In this document: positions 34,934-44,042 of the stretch, piece by piece
Layout: every line of letters starts with the position of its first letter
How positions within the stretch are numbered: the first letter of the stretch is position 1
Assembly: GCA_013423325.1 (NCBI GenBank)
Contig: BLJB01000133.1
Location: forward strand, 1-51,856
Reading direction: 5' to 3'
Length of the DNA: 51,856 nucleotides
DNA from: Usnea hakonensis
Taxonomy: Eukaryota > Ascomycota > Lecanoromycetes > Lecanorales > Parmeliaceae
The notes under the pieces: generated by a model
The model's input: only the letters and a program-made list of their open reading frames with translations
Databases searched by the model: none
What the model was told of the DNA's origin: nothing
Position numbers and translations under genes: made by a program

Positions 34934-35476
34934 CTAACATCTTTCCCATCCCCAAATTACAATACCTTGCGCTGTGACATTTTTTTCCAGTATCATCGTG
35001 GTCTCATCAATGACACTTGAACCCCCCGATATAGCATTTACCATCTTTCTTTGAGAGCTGTCCACCATCCGCTGTACGAGTTTGAACGCCTGTAACGCAA
35101 TCGACGGTTTCGAACCATTATCTACCTCCGGTAAAATATCCACAAAGCCCATAAAGTCGTCACAAATCGTATTGATCGGAGTCTGATCAGTTGCCGAAAA
35201 AGTAAACACCTGTTGTGGATTGCTATGTATGGGCGAACCGTTGCCTCTGGTCTGTCTCTCCGTATTAAGGTACGTCTGAAGCTGCAATTCCGTGGCGTTG
35301 AGCTTGGCTTGTGGGAAAAGGTCTTTTGTGCGGATGAAGAGGTTTGATACCTGGGCGTAAAGGCGATTCGTTTTCAGGTGGACTTTACTTGCAAGGTTCA
35401 CTGGTGCGTTCTTCGCAGGTTGTGCATTTGGTGAATCGTATTCCAAGGTCCATTTTTGGTGAGGATGCAGACTCAT
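34934..35476 (-). CDS. orphan hypothetical protein
   Basis: An open frame of 180 aa begins at an ATG at 35476 (MSLHPHQKWTLEYDSPN). It is rich in polar residues and has helical stretches (FKLVQRMVDSS). I recognise no domain, signal peptide or membrane helix. It lies in the same orientation as the other orphan genes between 32.7 and 39.6 kb. Its C-terminal end may be altered by an unrecognised intron. Confidence 0.45.
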   Translation of the reverse strand: MSLHPHQKWTLEYDSPNAQPAKNAPVNLASKVHLKTNRLYAQVSNLFIRTKDLFPQAKLNATELQLQTYLNTERQTRGNGSPIHSNPQQVFTFSATDQTPINTICDDFMGFVDILPEVDNGSKPSIALQAFKLVQRMVDSSQRKMVNAISGGSSVIDETTMILEKNVTAQGIVIWGWERC

Positions 35477-35962
35477 GCTTATGATCTGCTACTTTGTCGA
35501 TCCACTAAGTACGATGTCGACGACTGTCTGTCTGCTGTCCGTCACTACTGAACTCTCCGGCTGGTTTGAGGTATTGGGTGTATCTGAACAACAGCGATGT
35601 GGACAAGATTGGGCTTAATACTGTTCGTGACCAGGATCGTCAAAAATTCCAGGCATTTGATCGTCTGAGGGGAGAGACCTTTAAAGAACACCATGTCAAG
35701 TTTGAAATGGACAAGGCAGAGGCATTCGCCCGTACCGACAAAGCATTTATTCCTTTTGTTTGTAATCCTAGCTTGTGTTTGTGACTGTAGGTCGATAGTC
35801 GGCTCAAAGGCCATTGTTCCGATTGAGAGGGTTCTTTTTGGGACATGTAATTTAATTAGAAATCTAGGGTTGGTTCAACACGCCATAGATACTAGATAAG
35901 TACGGATTAATTCAAGTGCTAGAAAAATTGAGGTAAATGCAGTACTACCAAAAACGCCTAGA
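35477..35962. other. intergenic
   Basis: No gene is supported. The overlapping short frames on both strands at 35545-35899 lack motifs. Confidence 0.4.
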
Positions 35963-36364
35963 TCATGTCCAACCTTCATTCCCTACTTCACACCTGGAGT
36001 CATATTGGAAATTTTTAAAGTTATCCTCCAAGCCTTGCCTGAAGCGAGGAGTCCTAGATTTTTTCATAGTCCCCTTGGCCTTCTCCCGCTCCTCTAGCTC
36101 TGCGATAGAAGTAGAATCCAGTATGAGAGTGTTTTCCAAACGCTCCATTGGACGCTGGCTCCGAGACAATTGCCTTGGTCGAGCAATCGGCTCCGGGATC
36201 TCAGGTTTATGACGTTGTGATTCCTCCTCTGTTGGTCGATATAGTGCCGGATTCCTGCTCATGCATCCTGCCAGCTTGTCTTCAGCTGTTTGTGTTCTGC
36301 TGGCAAAGAATCCTCTTTTGTCTTGGATGGCCTCACCTTTGGACCTAGTCAGCCGACGTATCAA
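35963..36364 (-). CDS. possible exon of an orphan gene
   Basis: The open frame is strongly charged (Arg/Lys/Glu-rich, for example IAELEEREKAKG) and ends at 35963. It lacks an ATG at its 5' end. The reading frame continues upstream to about 36409, where a TTAACAG acceptor with nearby CTGAC would start the exon (VPEVTANETSPAKFKSLIRR). No matching donor or first exon was found with confidence. An internal start (MSRNPALYRPTEEES) is an alternative. Function is unknown. Confidence 0.35.
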   Translation of the reverse strand: MIRRLTRSKGEAIQDKRGFFASRTQTAEDKLAGCMSRNPALYRPTEEESQRHKPEIPEPIARPRQLSRSQRPMERLENTLILDSTSIAELEEREKAKGTMKKSRTPRFRQGLEDNFKNFQYDSRCEVGNEGWT

Positions 36365-36409
36365 GCTTTTGAACTTTGCAGGTGAGGTCTCATTAGCTGT
36401 GACTTCTGG

Positions 36410-36867
36410 AACTGTTAATGTGTCAGGTCAGGTGACAGTATGTTAGGATGGGCCCGCAAGCTGTGGATGGATTGAGTTTGGTTCATGTCTTCTATTTATT
36501 GGGTAGTAGGTGTATCACTATTTGACGATTATCCAAGTCCCTGTGTGAGGAGTAGAATAGAGGAAGTGAAAACAGCAATCGAATGATACTCGAAAAAGGT
36601 CTGTGTTTATCTAGGAGGATCGTAGCAAAGCCATTGTGGCCATTTTGCACAACACAAAGTACAGAGGATGAGGATGTCGTTTCGATAAGCAAGGTCTCGC
36701 TATCTTCAGTATTGAGTCAACACCCGCCTAAATATACGCAGTAAGATTTGGTGCATAATGTGTTGATTCTATAGTGGAGCTATTAGAGACTTTGTCAACG
36801 CAAGAAAATGTTAAACTCCCAACGCTTTGCGAAAATCATGAACCAAGTTGGGCATGTAGCCCCCAGC
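36410..36867. other. intergenic
   Basis: No gene is supported here. It would hold any missing first exon of the preceding ORF and the 3' end of the next one. Confidence 0.4.
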
Positions 36868-37422
36868 CTAGATCAGACTATGACGGCTCTCGTTAGCCAA
36901 TCTTCCGTACATATTCTCTGGTAGATCTAGTAGAGTCCAGTCGATATTATAGTCCTCTTCGCCAAGCCATTCATAGCCCTCGTAGTTTGTGACATCATCC
37001 AAAAGAGCAACAGCGGATTGTCCCTTGGTTGTGTCCAAATAGAGCTTTCCCGTCCTGGGTGATGATGATTGTGAGGTCTCAAAGGAGCTCTGAGGGCGAA
37101 ACTCCGGAATATTGAGATCTGATTGAGAGCGTTGGAGAATAGATTGACGAATGAATGAATGGGCAGACTGTGTACGGATGCTTTTCCTCATATCCCTAAG
37201 ATCAATAATTCGAGGACCTTCTGTTGGTCTTTTCAAGGTCACAAACTTCGCGGATTGTACTTCGGGGGTACTGAGTGCGCCAAAGTTCCTAGAATATTTA
37301 CTCTTAGAAGGCGTCATTTTCTGCCAGACCTTGCTGGCTACTCGTCGGAGCTTTTGCGTGCCTGAGAGAGAGTTTTCGCTTGACGATGAAGCCTGTTGTG
37401 ACGATGAGTTCGAGAGCGACAT
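36868..37422 (-). CDS. orphan serine-rich hypothetical protein
   Basis: The protein is 184 aa from the ATG at 37422 (MSLSNSSSQQASSSSENS). The frame extends further upstream, but that part looks like leader sequence. The N-terminus is Ser/Gln-rich, then basic (LRRVASKVWQKMTPSKSK). The C-terminus is acidic and aromatic (YEGYEWLGEEDYNIDWTLLD). Repeated basic-x-x-Ser sites such as RRVAS and RSQS could be kinase sites. No known domain was recognised. Confidence 0.5.
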   Translation of the reverse strand: MSLSNSSSQQASSSSENSLSGTQKLRRVASKVWQKMTPSKSKYSRNFGALSTPEVQSAKFVTLKRPTEGPRIIDLRDMRKSIRTQSAHSFIRQSILQRSQSDLNIPEFRPQSSFETSQSSSPRTGKLYLDTTKGQSAVALLDDVTNYEGYEWLGEEDYNIDWTLLDLPENMYGRLANESRHSLI

Positions 37423-38176
37423 GATGTTTGTGATATGAATAGAAGTATTTTGCAAGCCTTTAGAGATCGGATAAGAAGTGAGAGGATACTGAAGAGGATA
37501 ATAAGCTCGATCAGCCCCGAGACTATAAAGACTATCGTTTTGCAATGCCATTAGACAAAGAGAAATGTGTCTGACAAGGTCATTGTACTCGTCGGCCAAA
37601 TTTATTGTCTTGAGACTGAATGTAGCTCTTGTCCAACATTGCCATTGTGTACTGTGTCCAGTCTCGTATACCGAAGGAAGATGGACAAAGGCGGAGGCGA
37701 CAAGGAGGCTGCTCTGACCTGAAAATCGAGGAGAGTGGAAATCAAGGCAAAAATATGAATGTTTTTCATTTTGGAGATACAAACAGAGATTTCTACGGCT
37801 TGAATACAGAGGAAAGGTGGAAAGGAAGATCAAAAATTCATAAAAGTGTTTCGTTCTGGAGATACAACCATCTTTCAGTGACATCGTGTAACGAAAGTAG
37901 ACTGTATCTGTCCCAGAAATAGACAGGACTCAGCGCAATCCGAAGTGAAAAGTCAACAGATTTTATGCCGACGATGTAGAGTAGAGGAAAAGAACAAAAT
38001 TGGTGCCATACGTGTGTTTCACTTCAAATGATATCCGTTGAATTAAGTATTAGGTGTTCGCCCTGCCATGCAAATTGAGACAGTCTTACTTAAAGAGTAG
38101 AGAAGTCAACAAGCAATACAAGGACAGTTGAACCTATAATTGCGTACATCACCAATCCAGCACTTTACTACCAGCT
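37423..38176. other. intergenic
   Basis: No gene is supported in 750 nt. Minus-strand codons continue open upstream of 37422 to 37884, but with no conserved feature. Confidence 0.4.
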
Positions 38177-38893
38177 TTACCAATATTCGGGATCCGCCTT
38201 TGGGTCTGCACGTAAGTTTGAGGGCCTCCTGATAGCATTGCTTCGGTGAAGCACCCTTTTCCAAGCCTTGATATCCCCGTGTGACTTTGGCAAGATACTT
38301 GAGAGATCCTCAAGACCATCATACTGGTATCCTCTTAGGACTCTTGCACCTTCGCAGCCAATAGCGATTGGCTCTTTCACATCATCCAGCATAAACAGAT
38401 TCGGTTGCAAGGCTTCCGAAAAACCACGCACGCGAGAGCGCTCAGGAAAGCTTGGTAATCTCTTGGGGTTGAAAGAGTCGATATTACTTTCTCTCCCCGA
38501 AAATTGCATTTGACGGAAAGATGAAGCGCCTCTTCGTTGTTGAAATGGGAATGCTGTCCCAGAGCTCGTACCGAGGCCGGCTTGCAAAGATTGTGGATGT
38601 TTCTTGTTTTCCAGGTCACTAACGTCATTTCCGGATTTTCCTGTTGTTCTGATGGTCCCATTTCGTAAAAGGAGCTTCGCAGGCGGACTTGATCTAACAA
38701 GGCTTGCATCCTCTGGTGTATGATTCTTGTTGTATGGTTGGTATGTTGCTTTATCACCAAGAAGGACACTCTGTGGAAGACGCGGAAAATCCTGAGGAAA
38801 ACCCGGCAGCGGTGACAACCCACATTGATCCAACGGCTCGAGATGATCTTCGTCAACGGCATCAAGCCATCTCCAGATGTTCTCAAGCTGCAT
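38177..38893 (-). CDS. orphan hypothetical protein
   Basis: A single exon of 238 aa starting at MQLENIWRWLDAVDEDHLEP. It is proline- and serine-rich in the middle, with arginine-rich patches (RSRVRGFSE). I recognise no domain and see no signal peptide. It is in the same orientation as the other orphan genes of this block. Confidence 0.5.
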   Translation of the reverse strand: MQLENIWRWLDAVDEDHLEPLDQCGLSPLPGFPQDFPRLPQSVLLGDKATYQPYNKNHTPEDASLVRSSPPAKLLLRNGTIRTTGKSGNDVSDLENKKHPQSLQAGLGTSSGTAFPFQQRRGASSFRQMQFSGRESNIDSFNPKRLPSFPERSRVRGFSEALQPNLFMLDDVKEPIAIGCEGARVLRGYQYDGLEDLSSILPKSHGDIKAWKRVLHRSNAIRRPSNLRADPKADPEYW

Positions 38894-39208
38894 TATGATC
38901 TGTGAGTGTCGAATACGAAAGTTTGGGAGACCAAGAGGACGCGCGGGTTGCGAGAGGTCTGGTACGGAAGATCAGAGCGTGCGAAGCAAGTGAATAGATA
39001 GGTCGGAAGGAAACTTGTTTCTTATAGACGAAAAGTACAGATTGACTATTTGAAGGTGTTGTTTAGCGTCTAGTGCTTGGATTGGATTGTCAACAAAGAC
39101 TTTAGGATCATTACAAAGACATTGTGTGAGACAGCTGAAAAAATATTTCGCGTGGACTTGCGCGCTGGTCAAAATCAACAAAGATTTTTGTGCACATTGG
39201 GAGATGAC

Positions 39209-39637
39209 CTATACTCTCGTCGCTGAGTTCCTACTGGCTGTGCCGATCCCTTTCGAAGAGACATTGGCAGAAAACTCGATTGTTCCATGCCAGTCCCACC
39301 GGCATTCGTTGAACTTTACAGTAATTGTAGACGGCCTACTAGGTCCCAATCTCATCCAGCCAGAGGCACGTGGAGCCCAATCAAAGGCCTGTTGTCTTCG
39401 TCACAAACCTGAATAATGGTCCTCTCCAATTGAGCGAACGAGCGAGTCTTTCAGGAAGATATGATGTTGCCTGTGTATCTTCTCGAAGCCCCTTGAAAGC
39501 TTGATATATACTTGCCTGGATCGAGCATGGAAATGCATCCTAACTTGAGCTACTCTCAGCGGCGCATACCTCTCAAGAAACTCTAAGTTCTCCTGCACAA
39601 AACATGCATAGACAGTTGTCAAGCTTGTCCGCAGCAA
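39209..39637 (-). pseudogene. ORF interrupted by an in-frame TGA (possible decayed orphan gene)
   Basis: The minus-strand frame ENLEFLERYAPLRVAQVRM... runs to a TGA at 39403-39401 (…GEDHYSGL stop). The same frame continues open for 63 further codons (QQAFDWAPRASGWMRLGPS..., then WDWHGTIEFSANVS) to a TAG at 39211. Both halves read like protein. The gap is too small for an intron (an AG lies only about 18 nt after a GT). No ATG opens the frame; a TTTTGTGCAG acceptor near 39600 may start the exon. A decayed gene or stop-codon readthrough is possible, and so is chance. Confidence 0.35.
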
Positions 39638-39964
39638 ACTGTACTTTACCGCAGTTGACGACTAAGCAGCGACTAAGCAGCATATGTCAAGTATTATTAC
39701 CGCCTCGATATCTTGTGCTTCACTGGACCTTCCTTTGCAACTTTCTCAATCTCACATATCAACATCAACCACTAATCAAAAGTAGTGCTTGGTATTACTG
39801 TATACCTAAAACAGCCATACGGGTAAAGGCGGCACGACACTAAAACCATGACAACTCCGAGTATTAGCCGAGACAACTCTTTTTCTTCACTGGATTTCGA
39901 CTCAGAGGTCCTCAAACACGAAATCTTTAGGCACGAATATGCTGGCTTAGGCAACTCCAATATC

Positions 39965-41992
39965 ATGGCGACAAATTCTAGTACGTACTGTCTACTTTTC
40001 TATGTTCATGTGGTGTGAAAATGCTGACAACTGTGAAGTCAAGCTTTTGACCGGTATGACACACCCATCTATGCTAGGATGTCTGTTAGTGTTAACCTGT
40101 TCACAAAGGGAATTCCCATCCCGAGTTGGCGAAGCTCGTTGCTGATAGGTGTGCTCACTCAGAGTGCAGAGTTGAACAAATACTAATCATTGCCACAGGC
40201 TTCAAATCGAATTGGTAGGAAACCGCTGTTTCAGGAGCTAGTAAAATCAGAAATCAGCTGATCGCCTCAAGACCAAAGTACTCGTCCTGCAATACTCGAA
40301 CAACGAAACCTCTGTTACGATCGGCGAGAGGTAAGTGCCGTAATGAGTCGAAGCAGCTTTGTACAAAGAATACAAATGCTAATTCAGCGCGTCAGTGTTC
40401 GAGACGAAGATGGTACGCCTCGTAACCCCTTTTCCTCCTCACAAGATTGAGCCTAATCCTGCCAGTCTTCATTCTACAGAGCACTGCACCTGGAGACATC
40501 AATGATGGCCTTATGGAGCTTCTCATCATGATTAATGCCTGCAAGACTGCTTCTGCTCGTCGGATCACAGCGGTCATTCCCAAGCAAGTTCTTCGAGTCT
40601 CCTGACCAGAGAACCTTTTCACTAATATAGATCTTAGTTTCCCATACGGTTTGTCTACACTAGGCACCTTTCTCTTTCTCTATTAAGAGAACATCTAGCT
40701 CGCCAGGACAAGAAGGACAAGTCTCGTGCTCCTATCACCGCGGTTTGCCCCTGACTGCCAATCTCCCAGGTATCCTTCACTGACGAAATGCATGTTTTAG
40801 AAGCTCATGGTGAGCCTGCCCAACCACAATCCGAGGCTTAGCCCTGCTAATAGTTTGTAAAGGCGAACATGCTACAGACGGCAGGCTGGTGCGCATCCTT
40901 ACCCTTACCGGTCATGTCTTCCTGACAACTTCAAGCTCTCACGTCATCACGATGGATCTACACGCGTCACAGATACAAGGTCTGTTCTTGCCTTCATCCT
41001 CAATCTCAAGCAGACTTCTGATTATTGCAGGTTTCTTCAATGTTCCGGTATGCCAAAGACTTCTGTCTACAAGCCTATTGCTACTGACTCTTCGGCCTAG
41101 GTCGATAATCTCTACGCCGAGGTGAGCCGAGCTTTGAACTCCATAAATCTAGATCCCCTAGACTAATTGACCATCATCAGCCGAGCTATCTCCGCTGGAT
41201 TCGACAGAACGTCGACGTCAGCAAAGCAGTAATCGTCTCTCCCGATGCCGGAGGAGCCAAGAGAGCGACGAGCTTGGCTGATAGACTTGACTTGAACTTC
41301 GCCCTGATCCAGTAAGTAGTGAAGACATCATCCCCTATCCAGCAGCAGACTGATACTCTCGTAGCAAGGAGCGTAGTCGACCGTAAGTGCTCTACCCTAT
41401 CAAGACGCGACTCTGATGCCGAGAGTTCCAGAAACGAAGTCTCAAAGGTCAGCACATAATCCTCCCTCATCCCGAAAAGCCAATGCTGACACTAGATTGT
41501 TCCAGATGACCCTAGTCGGAAACGTAAAAGACAAATGCGCCATCCTAGTCGACGACATGGCCGGTCCGCAACCCCCTCCCACCCCTCCCCTCCCCAGCAA
41601 CCCACCAAGCTAACGCCTGAATCCACCAGACACATGCGGCACCCTAGCCAAAGCCGCCACCACCCTCCGCGAGCACGGCGCGTCCGAAATAGTCGCCCTA
41701 GTCACACACGGCATCTTCTCCGGCAACGCCCTCAAAACCCTCAACGACTGCGACGCCCTGAGCAAAGTGGTCGCCACGAACACGGTGCCGTTTTCCGAGA
41801 AGCGAAAGCAGTGCTCCAAGTTGGAGGAGATTGACGTGTCACCGACGTAAGACCTTTTCTCTATGTGGTTGGGTACGTACGGAGGGAGTGGGTACTGACT
41901 GATAGTGTGATGATAGGCTTGCGGAGGCTTGTAGACGAACGCATAATGGCGAGAGCGTGTCGTTTTTGTTCAGTCATGCGCCTATGGAGTAG
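39965..41992 (+). CDS. PRS: ribose-phosphate pyrophosphokinase (PRPP synthetase), 20 exons
   Basis: Twenty exons starting at 39965, 40039, 40109, 40199, 40272, 40396, 40466, 40638, 40699, 40801, 40863, 40936, 41031, 41101, 41181, 41365, 41432, 41506, 41630 and 41917. They end at 39980, 40053, 40148, 40214, 40330, 40412, 40583, 40648, 40742, 40809, 40888, 40979, 41047, 41121, 41311, 41382, 41447, 41563, 41846 and 41992. The product is 322 aa, the normal length. The enzyme makes PRPP from ribose 5-phosphate and ATP. Motifs are MATNSIKLLTGNSHPELAKL, QSTAPGDINDGLMELL, PYARQDKKDKSRAPIT, ITMDLHASQIQGFFNVP, VSPDAGGAKRA and the PRPP loop VDDMADTCGTLAKA. All introns are GT-AG except intron 7, which is GC-AG. 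An upstream in-frame ATG at 39848 would add 39 residues. Confidence 0.93.
40584..40637 (+). other. GC-AG intron in PRS
   Basis: The donor is AA|GCAAGT and the acceptor CTTAG, 54 nt. Only this choice joins ...VIPN to FPYARQ in frame. GCAAGT is the usual form of the rare GC donor, paired by U1 at the remaining positions. Confidence 0.85.
40801..40809 (+). other. 9-nt microexon (Lys-Leu-Met) in PRS
   Basis: AAGCTCATG lies between GTTTTAG and GTGAGC. It supplies KLM of the conserved ITAKLMANML segment; without it the protein would lack three conserved residues. A second microexon of 11 nt is at 40638-40648 (encoding most of FPYA). Confidence 0.85.
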
Positions 41993-42349
41993 GATATTGG
42001 ATGGGAAAAGAGGTAGGATCCCACGGGTTGGTGGATGTCGGACAGGGCGTTGATTGCTAGTTTCAAGGGCACCAAGCTGTGGAAAATCGGCGTCTAAATA
42101 GAAATGCAGGATAATTAATAGGATATAGTCAGCATCAATGAATCATAACCGAATGTGCAATGAACATTTGCTACAAATGGATTTTGACCTATGCTCTCTG
42201 TTCTACAAACATTGTGCATTCAATTCGGCTGGATCAACGCTCGCATATGCCGGCTATTCCCCGTCCTCCCTCTCGAGAATATCCCGCAAACACGGTTCAA
42301 CCGTCTTCCTTTTTCGCCATTCAGTTGCTTGATATGCGCAATCAATCAC
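41993..42349. other. convergent intergenic region
   Basis: This 357-nt stretch between PRS and the eS6 gene shows no gene. Both 3' UTRs must lie here. Confidence 0.5.
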
Positions 42350-43323
42350 CTACTTCCTCATCGACGACGCTCTTCGCTCTGTTGCTTGTCAGCTACCGCT
42401 CAAGCCCTGCCAAATAGGTGTGACTTACTCCTCAACTCCGACTTCTTCGCCTTCTCCTCATTGACACGCTTCGCTAGAATAGACGCGTACTCGTTCTGCC
42501 AGTTACGAATTAGCCATATTCCCCCAAAGACAACCGGAATCTATGTAAATGTAGAGAAATGCAGGCAGGACTTACGGCGGCATCCTTGGAGGATTCGGCC
42601 TGGCGACGCTTGAGCGCCATTCGGTGACGCTTATGCTGCAGACGTTGAGGAGTGACGAGGCGCTGGATGCGAGGTGCCTTGGTATATGGTTTCTTGTCTT
42701 CGCCCTTGGGTTTGACTTCGCGGCGGATGACGAATTTGCGGACCTGGGGAATTTCGCACCAGCGATCAGCATCAACTCGTTTCAACGCCTGAACCAGTCC
42801 CGCTAAGGATACCGAACGCAAGGAAGAGGAACGGCGGACAATGATGAGGACCAGATCGAGCACTCACATCGTCATCCTTGCCCAACCCAAAGAACTTGCG
42901 AATCTTAGTCGCCCGCTTGGGCCCCAATCTCTTCGGCAACACCTTATCCGTGAGTCCGGGGACCTCATCCTCACCCTGCTTCACCACACTCAACGCCAAC
43001 ACAGCCAAATCCATCGCCGTAATGCACCCCCTCACACTCTTCCTCTTTCTCTCCCCGGTCCTCCGGGGCCGATAGCAGCTGTGTCCCGTACTCAACAGCA
43101 GGCGGACTCTGGTCGGATGCATGATACCCTGTTTCATCGGGAAACCCTGCTTGTCGTTGCCGCCGGTGATCTTGAAGACGTAGCCTTTGAATTCGGGACC
43201 GATGCCGTCGCCCTCGACTTCCTGGCCCGTGCGTTTGTCCATGAAGGCGCGGAGTTTACGTTCGTCTTCGATCTCGACGAGTTTTTGAGTGCCATTGGCT
43301 GGGTAGGAGATGTTGAGCTTCAT
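42350..43323 (-). CDS. RPS6: 40S ribosomal protein eS6
   Basis: Four exons on the minus strand: 43323-42868, 42743-42576, 42495-42429 and 42378-42350. Introns are 124, 80 and 50 nt. The product is 239 aa, exactly the usual size. The start MKLNISYPANGTQKLVEIED, the motif GKKxxRPRRTGERKRKSVRG-like stretch, and KAPRIQRLVTPQRLQHKR are characteristic. The last exon is only nine codons and encodes the C-terminal RRASSMRK, a typical AGC-kinase phosphorylation site of S6. It is a component of the small ribosomal subunit. Intron positions near the 3' end were set by recovering this conserved tail. Confidence 0.96.
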
Positions 43324-44042
43324 CTTGACGGAGGGGTTGGGGCGTCAAGATGGTGGAGGTTGTTCGTGGGAAGAGAAGTGCGGTCGAGCTGGATTTTCGC
43401 CTAGCAGGAGTTTGTGCGAGCTAAGACGCGCTAGCTGCCCCGTAAGGCTGACAGATAGCGCCAAGTCCCAGAGGCCTTGCACAACTTCTCACACTTTCTG
43501 CCTACCTCCTCGCTCGTCCAGAGAGAGCTATCTGGGTGATGTGTAAAAGCTACACTATTGGCGTGGTAAACAACTCTCATTGGAGTAATCGTAAATTTGG
43601 CGCGAGATCAGATCCATATCATTCCCTCACCTATTCTCGCAAGCGCTAATAAGAACAGAATATGTGTGCTGCGGATGATATTAAACACCGAGAGCCCCAG
43701 TCCACTTGACGGGATTTTGTTCAAGAGCTTTCATGGTTCAGCTTCATTTGGAGGATCTGTGATTTCCACGTGATGCCCGAGTGCTTTGCCAGATACGGGA
43801 TGACGGAGGCAGGACAGTGGAATGATGAATATAGCAGTATGGATATTGCGGTTGAGTATCTGTATACTGATGGTGATGGGCGGTCAGAGAACACAGTCTG
43901 AGACTACGGTCTTTCCAAAAGCACAGAAAATATAGAAATAAGTATTCAACGCGATTGGTCTGCGATTGCAGTGCCGGACCCCAAAACTCAGCCAGCGCCA
44001 CGCTCATGACAAAAGCAGACGAAACAGTTACTCGCAAACGCT
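43324..44042. promoter_or_regulatory. eS6 promoter and 3' flank of the APC/C activator gene
   Basis: No gene is supported. The part next to 43323 is the upstream region of the ribosomal protein gene. A frame at 43744-44046 lies in the 3' flank of the neighbouring gene and has no motif. Confidence 0.45.

Noticed and set aside
34658..35020. Plus-strand 120-aa ORF in the orphan block
   Set aside because: Low-information composition, no motif, and it overlaps the more plausible minus-strand ORF.
41535..41834. Plus-strand 99-aa ORF inside PRS
   Set aside because: It is another frame of exon 19 and intron 18 of the PRPP synthetase gene.
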